Positions 33,424-41,765 are shown, counted from the first letter of the stretch. The stretch is 50,448 nt of DNA from Actinomycetaceae bacterium (GCA_030530685.1 JAUMUM010000017.1:1-50448); one strand, 5' to 3'. A program made the numbers and translations. The notes: generated by a model not told the origin, from the sequence alone.

Positions 33424-34473
33424 ATGAAAGCGACATTCATGTACGGCGCGGGCGACGTTCGCGTCGAAGACGTCCCGGAGCCCGTCATTGAGGCTCCGAC
33501 CGACGCCATCGTCCGCACCGTTCGCGCCTGCGTGTGCGGCTCCGACCTGCACCCGTACCATTCGATGCCCGTCTCCGACGAAGGCGTCAGCATGGGCCAC
33601 GAGCTCATCGCCGTCGTCGAGGACGTCGGCTCCGAGGTGACCAATATCAAGAAGGGCGACTTCGTCATCGTGCCCTTCGCCATGAGTGACAACACGTGTT
33701 CGCACTGCCGCGAGGGATTCCACACCTCGTGCAAGCAGGGCGGCTTCTTTGGCGGGCCCGGAGTCAACGGCCTGCAGGCGCAGTACGCGCGGATCAGGCA
33801 AGCCGCGGGCACGCTCGTGCCGGTTCCCGGCGTCGATCCCGACAAGGCCGACGACGCCCTGCTCGCCTCGCTGCTGACCCTGTCCGACGTCTACCTGACC
33901 GGCTATCACGCCGCGCGCATGGGACGGGTCGGCCCCGGGGCCACGGTCACCGTCATCGGCGATGGCGCCGTCGGCCTGTCCGCCGTGCTCGCCTCTAAGC
34001 AGCTCGGGGCGGAGCGAATCGTCCTCATGGGGCGCCACGAGGACCGCACTGACCTGGGCGTCGAGTTCGGCGCCACGGACGTCGTGGCCGAGCGCGGCGA
34101 GGAGGGCATCGCCAAGGTCGTCGAGTTGACGGGCGGCGAGGGCAGCGCGATCGTGCTCGAGGCCGTCGGACACATGCCCGCATACGAGCAGGCCGTCGGC
34201 GTCGTCCGGCCGGGCGGAATCATTTCCCGCGTGGGTGTGCCGCAGTACGAGGAGGCACCGATCGGTTTCGGCTCGCTCTTCGGCCACAACATTACGCTGA
34301 CCGGCGGCCCGGCGCCCGTGCGCGCCTACCTGGAGGATGCCATCCCGCTCGTGCTCGACGGGACGATCAACCCGGGCAAGGTCTTTGACCGCAGTGTCGA
34401 CATCGACGAGGTGCCCGACGCCTACGCGGCCATGGATGCCCGGAAGGCCCTCAAGGTGATGGTCCGGCCCTGA
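33424..34473 (+). CDS. Zinc-dependent alcohol dehydrogenase
   Basis: 349 aa medium-chain dehydrogenase/reductase. The catalytic zinc ligands are Cys in VCGSDLHPYH and the His-Glu pair in MGHELIAVV; structural-zinc Cys residues are in TCSHCREGFHTSC, with one of the usual four missing or shifted. The NAD(P) Rossmann motif is VIGDGAVGL near residue 178. Substrate is unknown; relatives act on simple alcohols, formaldehyde or sugars. The ATG at 33424 has GGGAGG 8 bases before it; the longer open frame upstream is spacer. Transcription is divergent from the XRE regulator. The last 16 bases of the gene are repeated 30 bases past its end. Confidence 0.92.
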   Translation: MKATFMYGAGDVRVEDVPEPVIEAPTDAIVRTVRACVCGSDLHPYHSMPVSDEGVSMGHELIAVVEDVGSEVTNIKKGDFVIVPFAMSDNTCSHCREGFHTSCKQGGFFGGPGVNGLQAQYARIRQAAGTLVPVPGVDPDKADDALLASLLTLSDVYLTGYHAARMGRVGPGATVTVIGDGAVGLSAVLASKQLGAERIVLMGRHEDRTDLGVEFGATDVVAERGEEGIAKVVELTGGEGSAIVLEAVGHMPAYEQAVGVVRPGGIISRVGVPQYEEAPIGFGSLFGHNITLTGGPAPVRAYLEDAIPLVLDGTINPGKVFDRSVDIDEVPDAYAAMDARKALKVMVRP

Positions 34474-34516
34474 GGCACGGGAGGCGCCTGGGCCTGAGGC
34501 GGTGATGGTCCGGCCC
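34455..34516 (+). repeat. 16-base direct repeat of the dehydrogenase 3' end
   Basis: GGTGATGGTCCGGCCC is found at 34455-34470, ending at the stop codon, and exactly again at 34501-34516. CCTGAGGC in between is also doubled. Confidence 0.85.
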
Positions 34517-34735
34517 GGGGTCGGGCAGGTTCGCGCGGCCGTGCGCAGCGCGTCGCGCGGCAGGCTCGGGCGCCCGGGTCGGCCAGGGCCCACGAGTGGC
34601 ACCGACCGGGTCGGCCAGGAGGTCACAGCATGAAGGAGGGGACGTAGCACGACCGCGGCGCAAGCACACATTCGCCGCGGGGAAAAGCGCGGGAGTCTCA
34701 CACCCGCCCGAGGCGAAGGCGGCGACGTCGCGAGC

Positions 34736-34741
34736 TAGAAT
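34736..34741 (+). promoter_or_regulatory. -10 element (TAGAAT) before a leader ORF
   Basis: TAGAAT lies 7 bases before the GTG at 34749. The upstream spacer 34517-34735 shows nothing else. Confidence 0.4.
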
Positions 34742-34748
34742 AACTCAG

Positions 34749-34781
34749 GTGCGAAGAGACTCGAATTGGAGATTGACGTGA
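34749..34781 (+). CDS. Possible 10-codon leader ORF coupled to next gene
   Basis: GTG at the predicted transcription start opens VRRDSNWRLT, ten codons, and its TGA overlaps the GTG start of the next gene as GTGA. The length and the overlap are the same as at 1507-1539. Confidence 0.35.
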   Translation: MRRDSNWRLT

Positions 34782-35167
34782 CCGATGTTCAAGAGTTGAG
34801 TGCCGACGACCGTGCGGCGATCCGGGAGAACTTCGACGCGCAGTGCCAGGCCATGCTCACGGCCGACGCGCAGGCGCTCGGGCAGCTGCTGACGGACGAT
34901 TACACGCTCACCCACATGACCGGCTACCTCCAGGCCAAGGAGGAGTGGCTGGCCCAGGTCTCGTCCGGTGCTATGGCGTATCACAGCATCGAGATCATCG
35001 ACGTGGACATCAACGCCGTCCCCGATCCGATCCTGGCGGCCAACACCCGCACGAACGCTACGATTTGGGGAAGCCATAGCACGTGGCCGCTGCGCATGCG
35101 CATGGCCTTCGTCAAGAACGACGACGGCACCTGGCTCGCCTCGCGCGCCGTAGCTTCGACCTGGTAG
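34778..35167 (+). CDS. SnoaL/DUF4440-like (NTF2-fold) protein
   Basis: 129 aa, a typical size for small NTF2-like proteins. The pattern fits: an N-terminal helix (DRAAIRENFDAQCQAMLTAD), then the hallmark LLTDDYTLTHMTGYLQAKEEWLAQV, followed by beta strands ending in MAFVKNDDGTWLASRAVAS. Such proteins are enzymes, immunity proteins or binding modules; function cannot be read here. The GTG at 34778 has GGAG 6 bases before it; an in-frame TTG at 34766 is the alternative. A leaderless leader ORF overlaps the start. The last 20 bases are repeated in tandem across the stop codon. Confidence 0.8.
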   Translation: MTDVQELSADDRAAIRENFDAQCQAMLTADAQALGQLLTDDYTLTHMTGYLQAKEEWLAQVSSGAMAYHSIEIIDVDINAVPDPILAANTRTNATIWGSHSTWPLRMRMAFVKNDDGTWLASRAVASTW

Positions 35168-35186
35168 CCATGGCCTCGACCTGGTA
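35147..35186 (+). repeat. 20-base tandem duplication at the 3' end of the NTF2-like gene
   Basis: 35147-35166 and 35167-35186 match at 17 of 20 bases (shared end TCGACCTGGTA). The first copy ends within the stop codon. Confidence 0.75.
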
Positions 35187-35241
35187 AACGCCGCCCGCCT
35201 ACCGTCGGCCTCGGGCTTCATGATCCTTGGGCTTCACGATA

Positions 35242-35268
35242 TCGGCCCGGCAACAACTGCCGGGCCGA
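35242..35268. terminator. Shared terminator between convergent genes
   Basis: TCGGCCCGGCA / TGCCGGGCCGA, a perfect 11-base stem with a 5-base loop, centred between the NTF2-like gene (plus) and the ABC permease gene (minus). It could end both transcripts, though T-runs are lacking. Confidence 0.65.
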
Positions 35269-35313
35269 CGCCTCGTCACTCTCACAGATGAGCGCTACTC
35301 TCACGGAAGAGCA

Positions 35314-36195
35314 CTACGCCCGCTTGCCGAAGATCTGGGAGAACTTGACCCGGCTGCCGGTGTGGAGCACCGAGCGCTCGTAAATCCTGCCGGAAAGCGC
35401 AGCCAGCAGGACTATGGCCACGGCCGAAAGCGCCAGAGCCAGCGGCTGTTCCCAGGCCTGCAATCCGCCCATCGACATCCGTACCGGCATCATGAGCGGA
35501 GAGAAAACCGGAACGTGGGAAAGAATCCTCGTTACGGCCAGATCCGGGGCGTGGGGCACCAGGTACATGGCAACATACAAGGGGGCGAGGCACATGAAGA
35601 TGAGCGGCGTCTGCACGCCAGAAAGGTCTTCCTGTCGCGAGACAGTTGCGGAGATCGCCCCGCCGATCGAGGTGATGGTCAGGAAGAAGACGGCCATCCA
35701 GACGAAGGTCATGGGAAGGAGCCCCCACACCCCCATTCTCCCTAGTGATCCCATCGTTGGCATGACTCCGGCCAGATAGAGGCCGCCGAAGAGGGCGAGG
35801 ATGTACGTTGTAATGACGGCCAACATCGCGGCGCCCACGCCCAGCACCTTGCCGAGCAGGAGGGTACGCGGCTTGACCGTTGACAGGAGGATTTCGACGA
35901 TGCGGCTCGATTTCTCTTCCACGACACTCATATTGAGTGCGCTCATGCCTATGACCGTCGGCGTGAAGACGATCAGGATTGCGATCATACTGAGCAGGTA
36001 GCCGACGGGATTGGTTGCGACCGTGTTGCCCGTCGGTTCCGGTGGTGTGCCGATGGTGACGTTCTCCCGGTCGAGGAAGTATCCGGCGATCGCTCCGCCG
36101 GCCAGCAGCAGCACGACGATGATCGCCGACGAGATCCTCATTGCCTTGGAACCCAGAATCGTGGAAATCTCGCGCTTGATAATGAGCCTGAGCAT
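35314..36195 (-). CDS. ABC-2 type exporter permease
   Basis: 293 aa permease with about six to seven hydrophobic segments: one near the N-terminus (RISSAIIVVLLLAGGAIAGYFL), a large outside loop, then segments such as YLLSMIAILIVFTPTVIGMSALN, AAMLAVITTYILALFGGLYLAG, FVWMAVFFLTITSIGGAISA and LALALSAVAIVLLAALSGRIY. The conserved EEKSSRIVEILLSTVKPRTLLLGKVLG signature places it with NatB/YhaP-type ABC-2 permeases, often exporters of sodium, drugs or peptides. Its ATG shares one base with the stop of the ATPase gene, so the two form an operon. The substrate is unknown. Confidence 0.9.
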   Translation of the reverse strand: MLRLIIKREISTILGSKAMRISSAIIVVLLLAGGAIAGYFLDRENVTIGTPPEPTGNTVATNPVGYLLSMIAILIVFTPTVIGMSALNMSVVEEKSSRIVEILLSTVKPRTLLLGKVLGVGAAMLAVITTYILALFGGLYLAGVMPTMGSLGRMGVWGLLPMTFVWMAVFFLTITSIGGAISATVSRQEDLSGVQTPLIFMCLAPLYVAMYLVPHAPDLAVTRILSHVPVFSPLMMPVRMSMGGLQAWEQPLALALSAVAIVLLAALSGRIYERSVLHTGSRVKFSQIFGKRA

Positions 36196-37187
36196 CACTT
36201 CACCGCCTTCTTCCGGCCGAACAGGCCTTTCTTCTTCGGGGCAGGCTTCTCGGCGGGTGCCGTGACGACCACGTCCTTGAACAGTTCCGTCAGATGCGGG
36301 CGCCGAGGGGCGAACTCGCGGACCGGCCCCGTGCTGAGCGCGGCGCGCAGGATCGCTTGGTCGTCCGTTACGCCATCAAGGTCGACGACGACGCGTGCGA
36401 GCCCTTCCTCATGCGGCGCATCGGACGTGCCCTCCAGCGGGTCATCCTGGGCCGTGAAGCCGGCGGCTGCAAGTGAGTCAACGAGTGCCTGGCGCGGTGC
36501 CCCCACCGCCAGCGCGAGCTGGGGCCTTCCGGTAGAGCGAAGCTCGTGGATCGTGCCCATGGCGACCATGCTGCCCTGGGAGACGATCCCGACCCTGTCG
36601 CACAGCCTTTCCACCAGATCCAACTGGTGAGAGGAGAAGATGACGGAGGCGCCGCTTTCGGCCTTGTCACGAATGACTGAGCTCATGATGTCGACGGCCA
36701 CGGGGTCGAGGCCGGAGAAGGGCTCATCGAGGACGAGCAGGTCCGGGTTGTGCACGAGCGCCGCCCCGAGCTGGACGCGCTGCTGGTTGCCCAGCGAAAG
36801 GGTCTGGACGTTGTCCTCGCGGCGCGCGGCCACATTGAGACGGTCGGTCCAGTGCTCCATGGCGGCCGTGGCCTCGCTGGCGGAAAGACCGTGAAGTTGG
36901 GCCAGGTACACGAGTTGCTTGCCCACCTGCATGCGGGGGTACAGGCCGCGCTCCTCGGGCATGTAGCCGATGCGGCGCCGCATCGGCAGGTCGATGAGGG
37001 AGCCGTTCCAGGAGACCTGGCCCGAGTCTGCCGCCATGACACCGAGCATGATGCGCATGGCCGTAGTCTTGCCCGCACCGTTCGATCCGACGAATCCGAA
37101 GATCTCGCCGGGGTTGACGTGAAAGCTCAGATCATCGAGCGCGCGAATACTGCCAAAGGTCTTATTGAGACTGTCAATCTGGAGCAT
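36195..37187 (-). CDS. ABC transporter ATPase of the exporter pair
   Basis: 330 aa. Walker A is GSNGAGKTT (residues about 36-44), Q-loop region YMPEERGLYPRM, signature LSLGNQQRV, Walker B LLVLDEPFSGLDP, and the switch His in SSHQLDLVERLCD. The YMPEERGLY segment is typical of NatA-type cassettes. A C-terminal extension (about 215-330) ends in the Lys-rich KKKGLFGRKKAVK. The ATG at 37187 has AAAGGA 5 bases before it; the frame is open 63 bases further but unsupported. It pairs with the permease that follows and lies downstream of a TetR gene on the same strand. Confidence 0.93.
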   Translation of the reverse strand: MLQIDSLNKTFGSIRALDDLSFHVNPGEIFGFVGSNGAGKTTAMRIMLGVMAADSGQVSWNGSLIDLPMRRRIGYMPEERGLYPRMQVGKQLVYLAQLHGLSASEATAAMEHWTDRLNVAARREDNVQTLSLGNQQRVQLGAALVHNPDLLVLDEPFSGLDPVAVDIMSSVIRDKAESGASVIFSSHQLDLVERLCDRVGIVSQGSMVAMGTIHELRSTGRPQLALAVGAPRQALVDSLAAAGFTAQDDPLEGTSDAPHEEGLARVVVDLDGVTDDQAILRAALSTGPVREFAPRRPHLTELFKDVVVTAPAEKPAPKKKGLFGRKKAVK

Positions 37188-37261
37188 GCATTCCTTTCGT
37201 TGCTCATGCTGTCGTCGCATGTTTGTCGCGGTGCCCTCTGCTCTGTGCACCGGTCCCCTTC

Positions 37262-37267
37262 TTTATA
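37262..37267 (-). promoter_or_regulatory. Promoter of the ABC exporter operon
   Basis: TATAAA on the minus strand, 75 bases before the ATPase start, with TTTCGC 17 bases further upstream. A TetR operator would be expected near here, but I found no convincing palindrome in 37188-37408. Confidence 0.4.
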
Positions 37268-37408
37268 CAGGTGCGTGCATGATAGCGAAAGGGAAATGTG
37301 GTATCGGGTGCAATGGCGGACACGTTGTCGCTTTGCTGCCCGGCGTGGTATGCATGTCGCGGCCTGGCGCGGTACTCGTGTGGCCCCTGCCCGGAGGCCT
37401 CCGGCCCG

Positions 37409-38053
37409 TCAGCTCGGGCGCGTGATGAGGTGCGGCTCACGCTCCATGTTGCGCAGTCCGAACCACAGGAGATTCGTGACGTGGGCGGCCACCGATTCCT
37501 TGGGAAGCGTGCGGTGCTCCGACCACCACTGGCCGATCTGCCCGACGCCGCCGGCGAGCAACTGCCCGTAGACGGGGGCCGTGGCCGGGTCGAGCCCGCG
37601 CTGATCCATGAGCGGGGCGAGGCGGTCGACGACCTGGTCGGCGACGTCGGCGATGACGGTAGCGAAGGTCTCGCTGCGCACGGCCGTGGGAGACTGGTGG
37701 GCCAGGAGGTGGAAGCCGTCCGGATTGTCCTCGATGTAGTCCAGGAGGCTGAGGACGATGCCTTCGAGCACCTCGCGCGGCGCAAGCTCGGGGCGCATGC
37801 GCGCGCTGAAGATCTCGGACAGCGCGGTGACCTCGCGGTCGACGATGACCTGGTACAGCCCCTCCTTGCCGCCGAAGTGCTCGTAGACGACGGGCTTGGA
37901 GACTTCCGCGGCGGCGGCGATCTCCTCAATGGACACGGCGTCGTACCCGCCCGTTCCAAAGAGCTGGCGGGCGACGCTAATGAGCTGCTCCCGCCTTTCG
38001 GAACGGGACATCCGCACTCGGCGGTGGCTTTGTGACTGTGAAGTCTGCGGCAT
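37409..38053 (-). CDS. TetR-family transcriptional regulator
   Basis: 214 aa. The N-terminal DNA-binding domain (about residues 14-65) reads ERREQLISVARQLFGTGGYDAVSIEEIAAAAEVSKPVVYEHFGGKEGLYQ, shown here only to locate its parts: the recognition helix lies in VSKPVVYEHF. The ligand-binding half is helical and of normal length. It probably represses the ABC exporter operon downstream on the same strand. AATAAT lies 6 bases before the ATG, suggesting a leaderless start. Confidence 0.92.
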   Translation of the reverse strand: MPQTSQSQSHRRVRMSRSERREQLISVARQLFGTGGYDAVSIEEIAAAAEVSKPVVYEHFGGKEGLYQVIVDREVTALSEIFSARMRPELAPREVLEGIVLSLLDYIEDNPDGFHLLAHQSPTAVRSETFATVIADVADQVVDRLAPLMDQRGLDPATAPVYGQLLAGGVGQIGQWWSEHRTLPKESVAAHVTNLLWFGLRNMEREPHLITRPS

Positions 38054-38321
38054 ATGCCCATTATTGCAGTTGACGTCGCGCGCGGCCCTCAGTCCGAAGG
38101 CCGAGTCGTGGCTCGCCCGGTCAACTCGTGCGCGGAGTGCGCCGCGTCGGGGATCGATCTACGCGGGCCGATGCGCTCGCGCGGGCCCGATTCGACGTCC
38201 GAACGGACCTGAACCCGGAGCCGATATTGGCGCTCGCGCGGGCATGAGGCCGCCAGTCTCAGATTGCGGCCCATCTCATTATGCGAGGCAGACACGCTGC
38301 CGTTAGAATCGTCAAGGCCAT
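38054..38321. other. Spacer upstream of tRNA-Gln
   Basis: No gene seen in 268 bases. TAGAAT (38304-38309) lies 12 bases before the tRNA and is the likely -10 element. Confidence 0.5.
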
Positions 38322-38392
38322 TCCGCCCTGGTGTAATGGCAGCACAGAGGTCTTTGGAACCTTTTGTCCGGGTTCGAATCCTGGGGGCGGAG
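38322..38392 (+). tRNA. tRNA-Gln (anticodon TTG)
   Basis: 71 bases with a full cloverleaf. Acceptor TCCGCCC pairs with GGGCGGA; the D stem is GTGT/GCAC. Anticodon stem GAGGT/ACCTT encloses loop CTTTGGA with anticodon TTG (38354-38356). T arm CCGGG-TTCGAAT-CCTGG; discriminator G. CCA is not encoded. It is followed at 82 bases by glmU. Confidence 0.95.
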
Positions 38393-38474
38393 CAGGAGCA
38401 GCGCGACCGTGTAGGCAGGCGGCGCCGGCAGGCTCCGGGGTTTGACCGACCCGACGTCACAGGAAGGGGCGCCC

Positions 38475-39512
38475 GTGAGTAAGGTGAGACCGGCGGCTGT
38501 TATCGTGCTGGCCGCGGGCCAGGGGACCCGCATGAAATCGTCGACGCCGAAGGTACTTCACACCATGTGCGGGCGATCGCTGCTCGGGCACGCGATCGCC
38601 GCGGCTCGGGGCCTGGATCCGGATAACCTCGTCGTTGTGGTGCGCCACGAGCGTGACGTGATTGCCGCCCACGCCCTGGCGTGTGATCCCGGTGTGACGA
38701 TCGCCGACCAGGACGAGATCAAGGGAACGGGGCGCGCCGTGTGGTGCGGCCTGCGCCAGTTGCCCGCCGAACTCGAAGGCCCCGTCGTCGTCATGGCCGG
38801 GGATACGCCGCTGCTCTCGACCGAGGTTCTGGCCGGCCTGCTCGCTCAGCATTCGGACAATGCAGTCACCGTGTTGACGACCGTCCTTCCCGACGCCACC
38901 GGCTACGGCCGCATTCTGCGCGACGAGGCGGGTGGCATCGCCGGCGTCGTCGAACACGGGGACGCCACGCCCGCCCAGCGCGAGATCCGCGAGATCAACA
39001 CGTCCACGTACGTCTTCGACGCCGCGTTCCTGCGGCGGGCCATTGAGGGGCTGGACTCGGCCAATGCCCAGGGCGAGGTCTACCTGACCGACGTCGTTGC
39101 CGCGGCCTACGAGGTCGGCGCCGGCGTGGCCGGGCACGTGGTCGAGGATTCGTGGCTCGTCGAAGGGTGCAACGACCTCGTCCAGTTGGCCGGCCTGCGC
39201 GAACAGATGAACCGCCGCACGTTGCATGCGTGGATGCGCCGGGGCGCGGCAGTGACCGACCCGGCCTCGACGTGGATCGACGTGACCGTCACGCTCGCCG
39301 CGGACTGCCGGATCATGCCCGGGACGGCCCTGTACGGCACGACGTCGGTCGCGCCGGGCGCGGTCGTCGGCCCGGGAGAGTTCACGGATGTGGCAGTGGG
39401 GCAGGGGGCCGTGGCACGCCACGTCGTCGCCCGCTCGGCCACGATCGAGGCGGGGGCCGAGCTCGCGCCGTACACCGTACTGACCGGGGGATCGGACGGC
39501 TCCCCAAGCTAA
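38475..39512 (+). CDS. glmU: GlmU-type UDP-GlcNAc pyrophosphorylase lacking the acetyltransferase core
   Basis: 345 aa. The N-terminal nucleotidyltransferase domain, which makes UDP-GlcNAc from GlcNAc-1-phosphate, is complete: AAGQGTRM (13-20), Lys26, then DQDEIKGTGRAVWCGL, MAGDTPLL, GYGRILRDE and EINTSTYVFD. The left-handed beta helix begins (ASTWIDVTVTLAADCRI, YGTTSVAPGAVVGPG) but stops at ELAPYTVLTGGSDG. Ordinary GlmU proteins of about 450-490 aa continue with the Arg, Lys, His and Tyr residues that acetylate glucosamine-1-phosphate. No frame after the stop restores the missing part, because prs begins 33 bases later. GTG at 38475 follows AGGAAGGGG. Confidence 0.85.
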   Translation: MSKVRPAAVIVLAAGQGTRMKSSTPKVLHTMCGRSLLGHAIAAARGLDPDNLVVVVRHERDVIAAHALACDPGVTIADQDEIKGTGRAVWCGLRQLPAELEGPVVVMAGDTPLLSTEVLAGLLAQHSDNAVTVLTTVLPDATGYGRILRDEAGGIAGVVEHGDATPAQREIREINTSTYVFDAAFLRRAIEGLDSANAQGEVYLTDVVAAAYEVGAGVAGHVVEDSWLVEGCNDLVQLAGLREQMNRRTLHAWMRRGAAVTDPASTWIDVTVTLAADCRIMPGTALYGTTSVAPGAVVGPGEFTDVAVGQGAVARHVVARSATIEAGAELAPYTVLTGGSDGSPS

Positions 39513-39545
39513 GCCGCGCGGCCGGCCCAACAGCGAGGATGACCA

Positions 39546-40526
39546 ATGACGGGAATGCAGGTATCCAACGATAAGCGCCTAGTGCTTGTGACGGGCCGGG
39601 CGAATCCGGCGCTCGCGCAGGCCGTTGCCACAGAGCTGGGGATCGAGCTGCTGCCGGTGACTGCCTACGATTTCGCCAACTCGGAGATCTACGTCAGGTT
39701 CGACGAGTCCGTGCGCGGCGCGGACGTCTTCATCCTCCAGTCCCACCCGGACCCGATCAACCGGTGGCTCATGGAGCAGCTCATCATGGTCGACGCCGCC
39801 AAGCGCGCCTCGGCCAAGCGCATCACCGCGGTCGCCCCGTGCTATCCGTACGGGCGCCAGGACAAGAAGCACAAGGGGCGTGAGCCGATCTCCGCGCGGC
39901 TGGTGGCCGACCTATTCGCCACGGCGGGCGCCGACCGCATTATGAGCGTGGACCTGCACGCCGCGCAGTCGCAGGGATTTTTCGACGGGCCGGTCGACCA
40001 CCTGTGGGCCATGCCCACGCTCGTCGAGTACGTGCGCGGGCGCGTGGACGCCAAGAACGCCGTTGTTGTCTCGCCGGACGCCGGGCGCATCAAGGTGGCC
40101 GAACAGTGGGGCAACCGCCTGGGTGGCGTGCCGCTGGCCTTCGTGCACAAGACGCGCGACACCTCCCGGCCCAATTACGCGACGGCCAACCGCGTCGTGG
40201 GCGACGTCGAGGGGCGCACGGCGATCGTCGTCGACGACCTCATCGACACGGCCGGCACCATCTGCGGCGCGGTGCGCGTGGTCAAGGAGGCCGGCGCGCG
40301 GGACGTCATCGTAGCCGCTACCCACGGCGTGCTTTCCGACCCGGCCACGCAGCGCCTGCGCGAGTCCGGGCTGCGCGAGCTCGTCATCACGGACACCCTG
40401 CCGATCGGCCCGGAAAAGCGCTTCCCCGAGATGACGGTGCTGTCGATCGCGCCGATCCTGGCGCGCGCCATCGACGAGGTCTTCGAGGACGGCTCGGTCA
40501 CCAGCCTCTTCGACGGCGCCTACTGA
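39546..40526 (+). CDS. prs: Ribose-phosphate pyrophosphokinase
   Basis: 326 aa enzyme making phosphoribosyl pyrophosphate from ribose-5-phosphate and ATP for nucleotides, His, Trp and NAD. Motifs: ATP-binding NSEIYVRFDESVRGADV, YGRQDKKHKGREPISARL (the catalytic flexible loop follows), Mg-binding SVDLHAAQSQGFF, and the PRPP loop VVDDLIDTAGT (residues about 227-237). Length and order are standard. GAGGA lies 7 bases before the ATG. It follows glmU by 33 bases, the widespread glmU-prs operon. Confidence 0.96.
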   Translation: MTGMQVSNDKRLVLVTGRANPALAQAVATELGIELLPVTAYDFANSEIYVRFDESVRGADVFILQSHPDPINRWLMEQLIMVDAAKRASAKRITAVAPCYPYGRQDKKHKGREPISARLVADLFATAGADRIMSVDLHAAQSQGFFDGPVDHLWAMPTLVEYVRGRVDAKNAVVVSPDAGRIKVAEQWGNRLGGVPLAFVHKTRDTSRPNYATANRVVGDVEGRTAIVVDDLIDTAGTICGAVRVVKEAGARDVIVAATHGVLSDPATQRLRESGLRELVITDTLPIGPEKRFPEMTVLSIAPILARAIDEVFEDGSVTSLFDGAY

Positions 40527-40590
40527 CGTCGGCGGTATTTTAGGGGCGCTGTGTTTAGGGGGTCGGCGCTGTTCTAGGGACGGCGCCTGC
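40512..40590 (+). repeat. Repeats downstream of prs
   Basis: GACGGCGCCT at the end of prs (40512) recurs at 40579. Between them the phrases TTTAGGGG and GGCGCTG or GCGCTG occur three times with variation. The rest of the spacer to 40862 holds no gene. Confidence 0.6.
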
Positions 40591-40862
40591 TTGATGGGCC
40601 AGCCACCGTCGGTCCATCTTCGCGCACTGAATGACGGCCGGAGGTCCCACAGCCGGACCGTCCGGGGCTGCGACGCAAGTATTGGCCTCGGTCGGAGCGT
40701 GAGACGGGAGGCGTATGCCCTTTCTCTGTGCCTAGGCGTTTCATACCATCGAGTTGCACCCTCGCCTCATACCGTTTGCGCCGGCAAGAACGTCGAGTGA
40801 CGTGCGAAGCGAACGCAGCGGTGGGGTGCGGACACCAGCTCGGTAGGGAAGAAAGGCCGATC

Positions 40863-41765
40863 GTGAGCGTCAGGCATGCGGCCGTGGGGGTCGTCATCTT
40901 CGCCGGTTTTCTGCTCCTGCTCATCGTGGGCGACTACCGGACCGCGCAGCGCCAGCTGTTGCTGGAGGCACATAAGCTGTACACGAGCCAGGCCGTGGTG
41001 ACTCATGTGCAGTTTGACCGAATAGCCGAGAATCTGCCGAGCCTCGGTCCTGACGCTCGGGCTTTCGCCGCGGTTGATGGGGAATTTGTTCGCCTGGTAG
41101 TTGCCAACGACTATGAGGCTTTGCCGTTCCCGCTGCACCGGGGCCAGCCTCTGAGTAATAACGATGTGCCGCAGGCGCTCGTCGGCGCCAATGTTCCGCT
41201 CGAGCGGCAGGGCTCGCGTGCCTACTTTGAGCTGGGCGGCGTCAGACACGAGGTGGTCGGATACCTGGGGCAGGAGCCCGGCAGCGTGCTCGGCTACAGC
41301 GTAGTGCTCAAGTCCCCGCAGCTGGTCCCCCAGATCGAACCCGAACGCGTCGTGGCCGACGGGCGCGTGGCCGGCGAGCGCCTGCGCCAGGCGGGCATAG
41401 ACACCGAGGACTTCGACTTCGGCATCGAGCGGCGGGCCAATGTTGACGTTATTTCGCCCGTCGTCTTTGCACTGGGTGCAGTCCTGTCGATATTCGCCTT
41501 CGTGAGTGCCGGCGTCGTCCACGGGCAGGACCACCTCCAGTACATGAAGGTCAGGCGCCTGCTGGGCGTGGCGCAGTGGCGCGGCATCGCGGGCATGCTG
41601 CTGCGGATCGCCGCCATCGGCGTGCTGGCCGTGGCCGCCGCACTGCTCGTCGCCTACGTGACACCGCTTGAGATGCCGGCTGTGACAGCGATTGCCCAGG
41701 CTGGGGCTGTGGCACTGGCGATTATCCTCGCCTCGGCGGCGGCTGCGTTGGTCAGGAGGCAGTGA
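40863..41765 (+). CDS. FtsX/MacB-like ABC permease subunit A
   Basis: 300 aa. One helix near the start (AAVGVVIFAGFLLLLIVG), an outside domain of about 190 residues, then three helices (VISPVVFALGAVLSIFAFVSAG, IAGMLLRIAAIGVLAVAAALLVAYV, AVALAIILASAAAALV). This 1+3 layout is that of FtsX/MacB-type permeases, which move or sense substrates outside the membrane instead of importing them. Sequence signatures of FtsX are weak. GTG at 40863 is chosen because GAAAGG lies 6-7 bases before it. Its stop overlaps the next start. The outside domain has no recognised fold. Confidence 0.7.
   Translation: MSVRHAAVGVVIFAGFLLLLIVGDYRTAQRQLLLEAHKLYTSQAVVTHVQFDRIAENLPSLGPDARAFAAVDGEFVRLVVANDYEALPFPLHRGQPLSNNDVPQALVGANVPLERQGSRAYFELGGVRHEVVGYLGQEPGSVLGYSVVLKSPQLVPQIEPERVVADGRVAGERLRQAGIDTEDFDFGIERRANVDVISPVVFALGAVLSIFAFVSAGVVHGQDHLQYMKVRRLLGVAQWRGIAGMLLRIAAIGVLAVAAALLVAYVTPLEMPAVTAIAQAGAVALAIILASAAAALVRRQ

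Noticed and set aside
39480-39545. A frameshift hiding the rest of GlmU
   Set aside because: Only 33 bases separate the stop from prs, so no other frame can hold the missing 100-150 residues.
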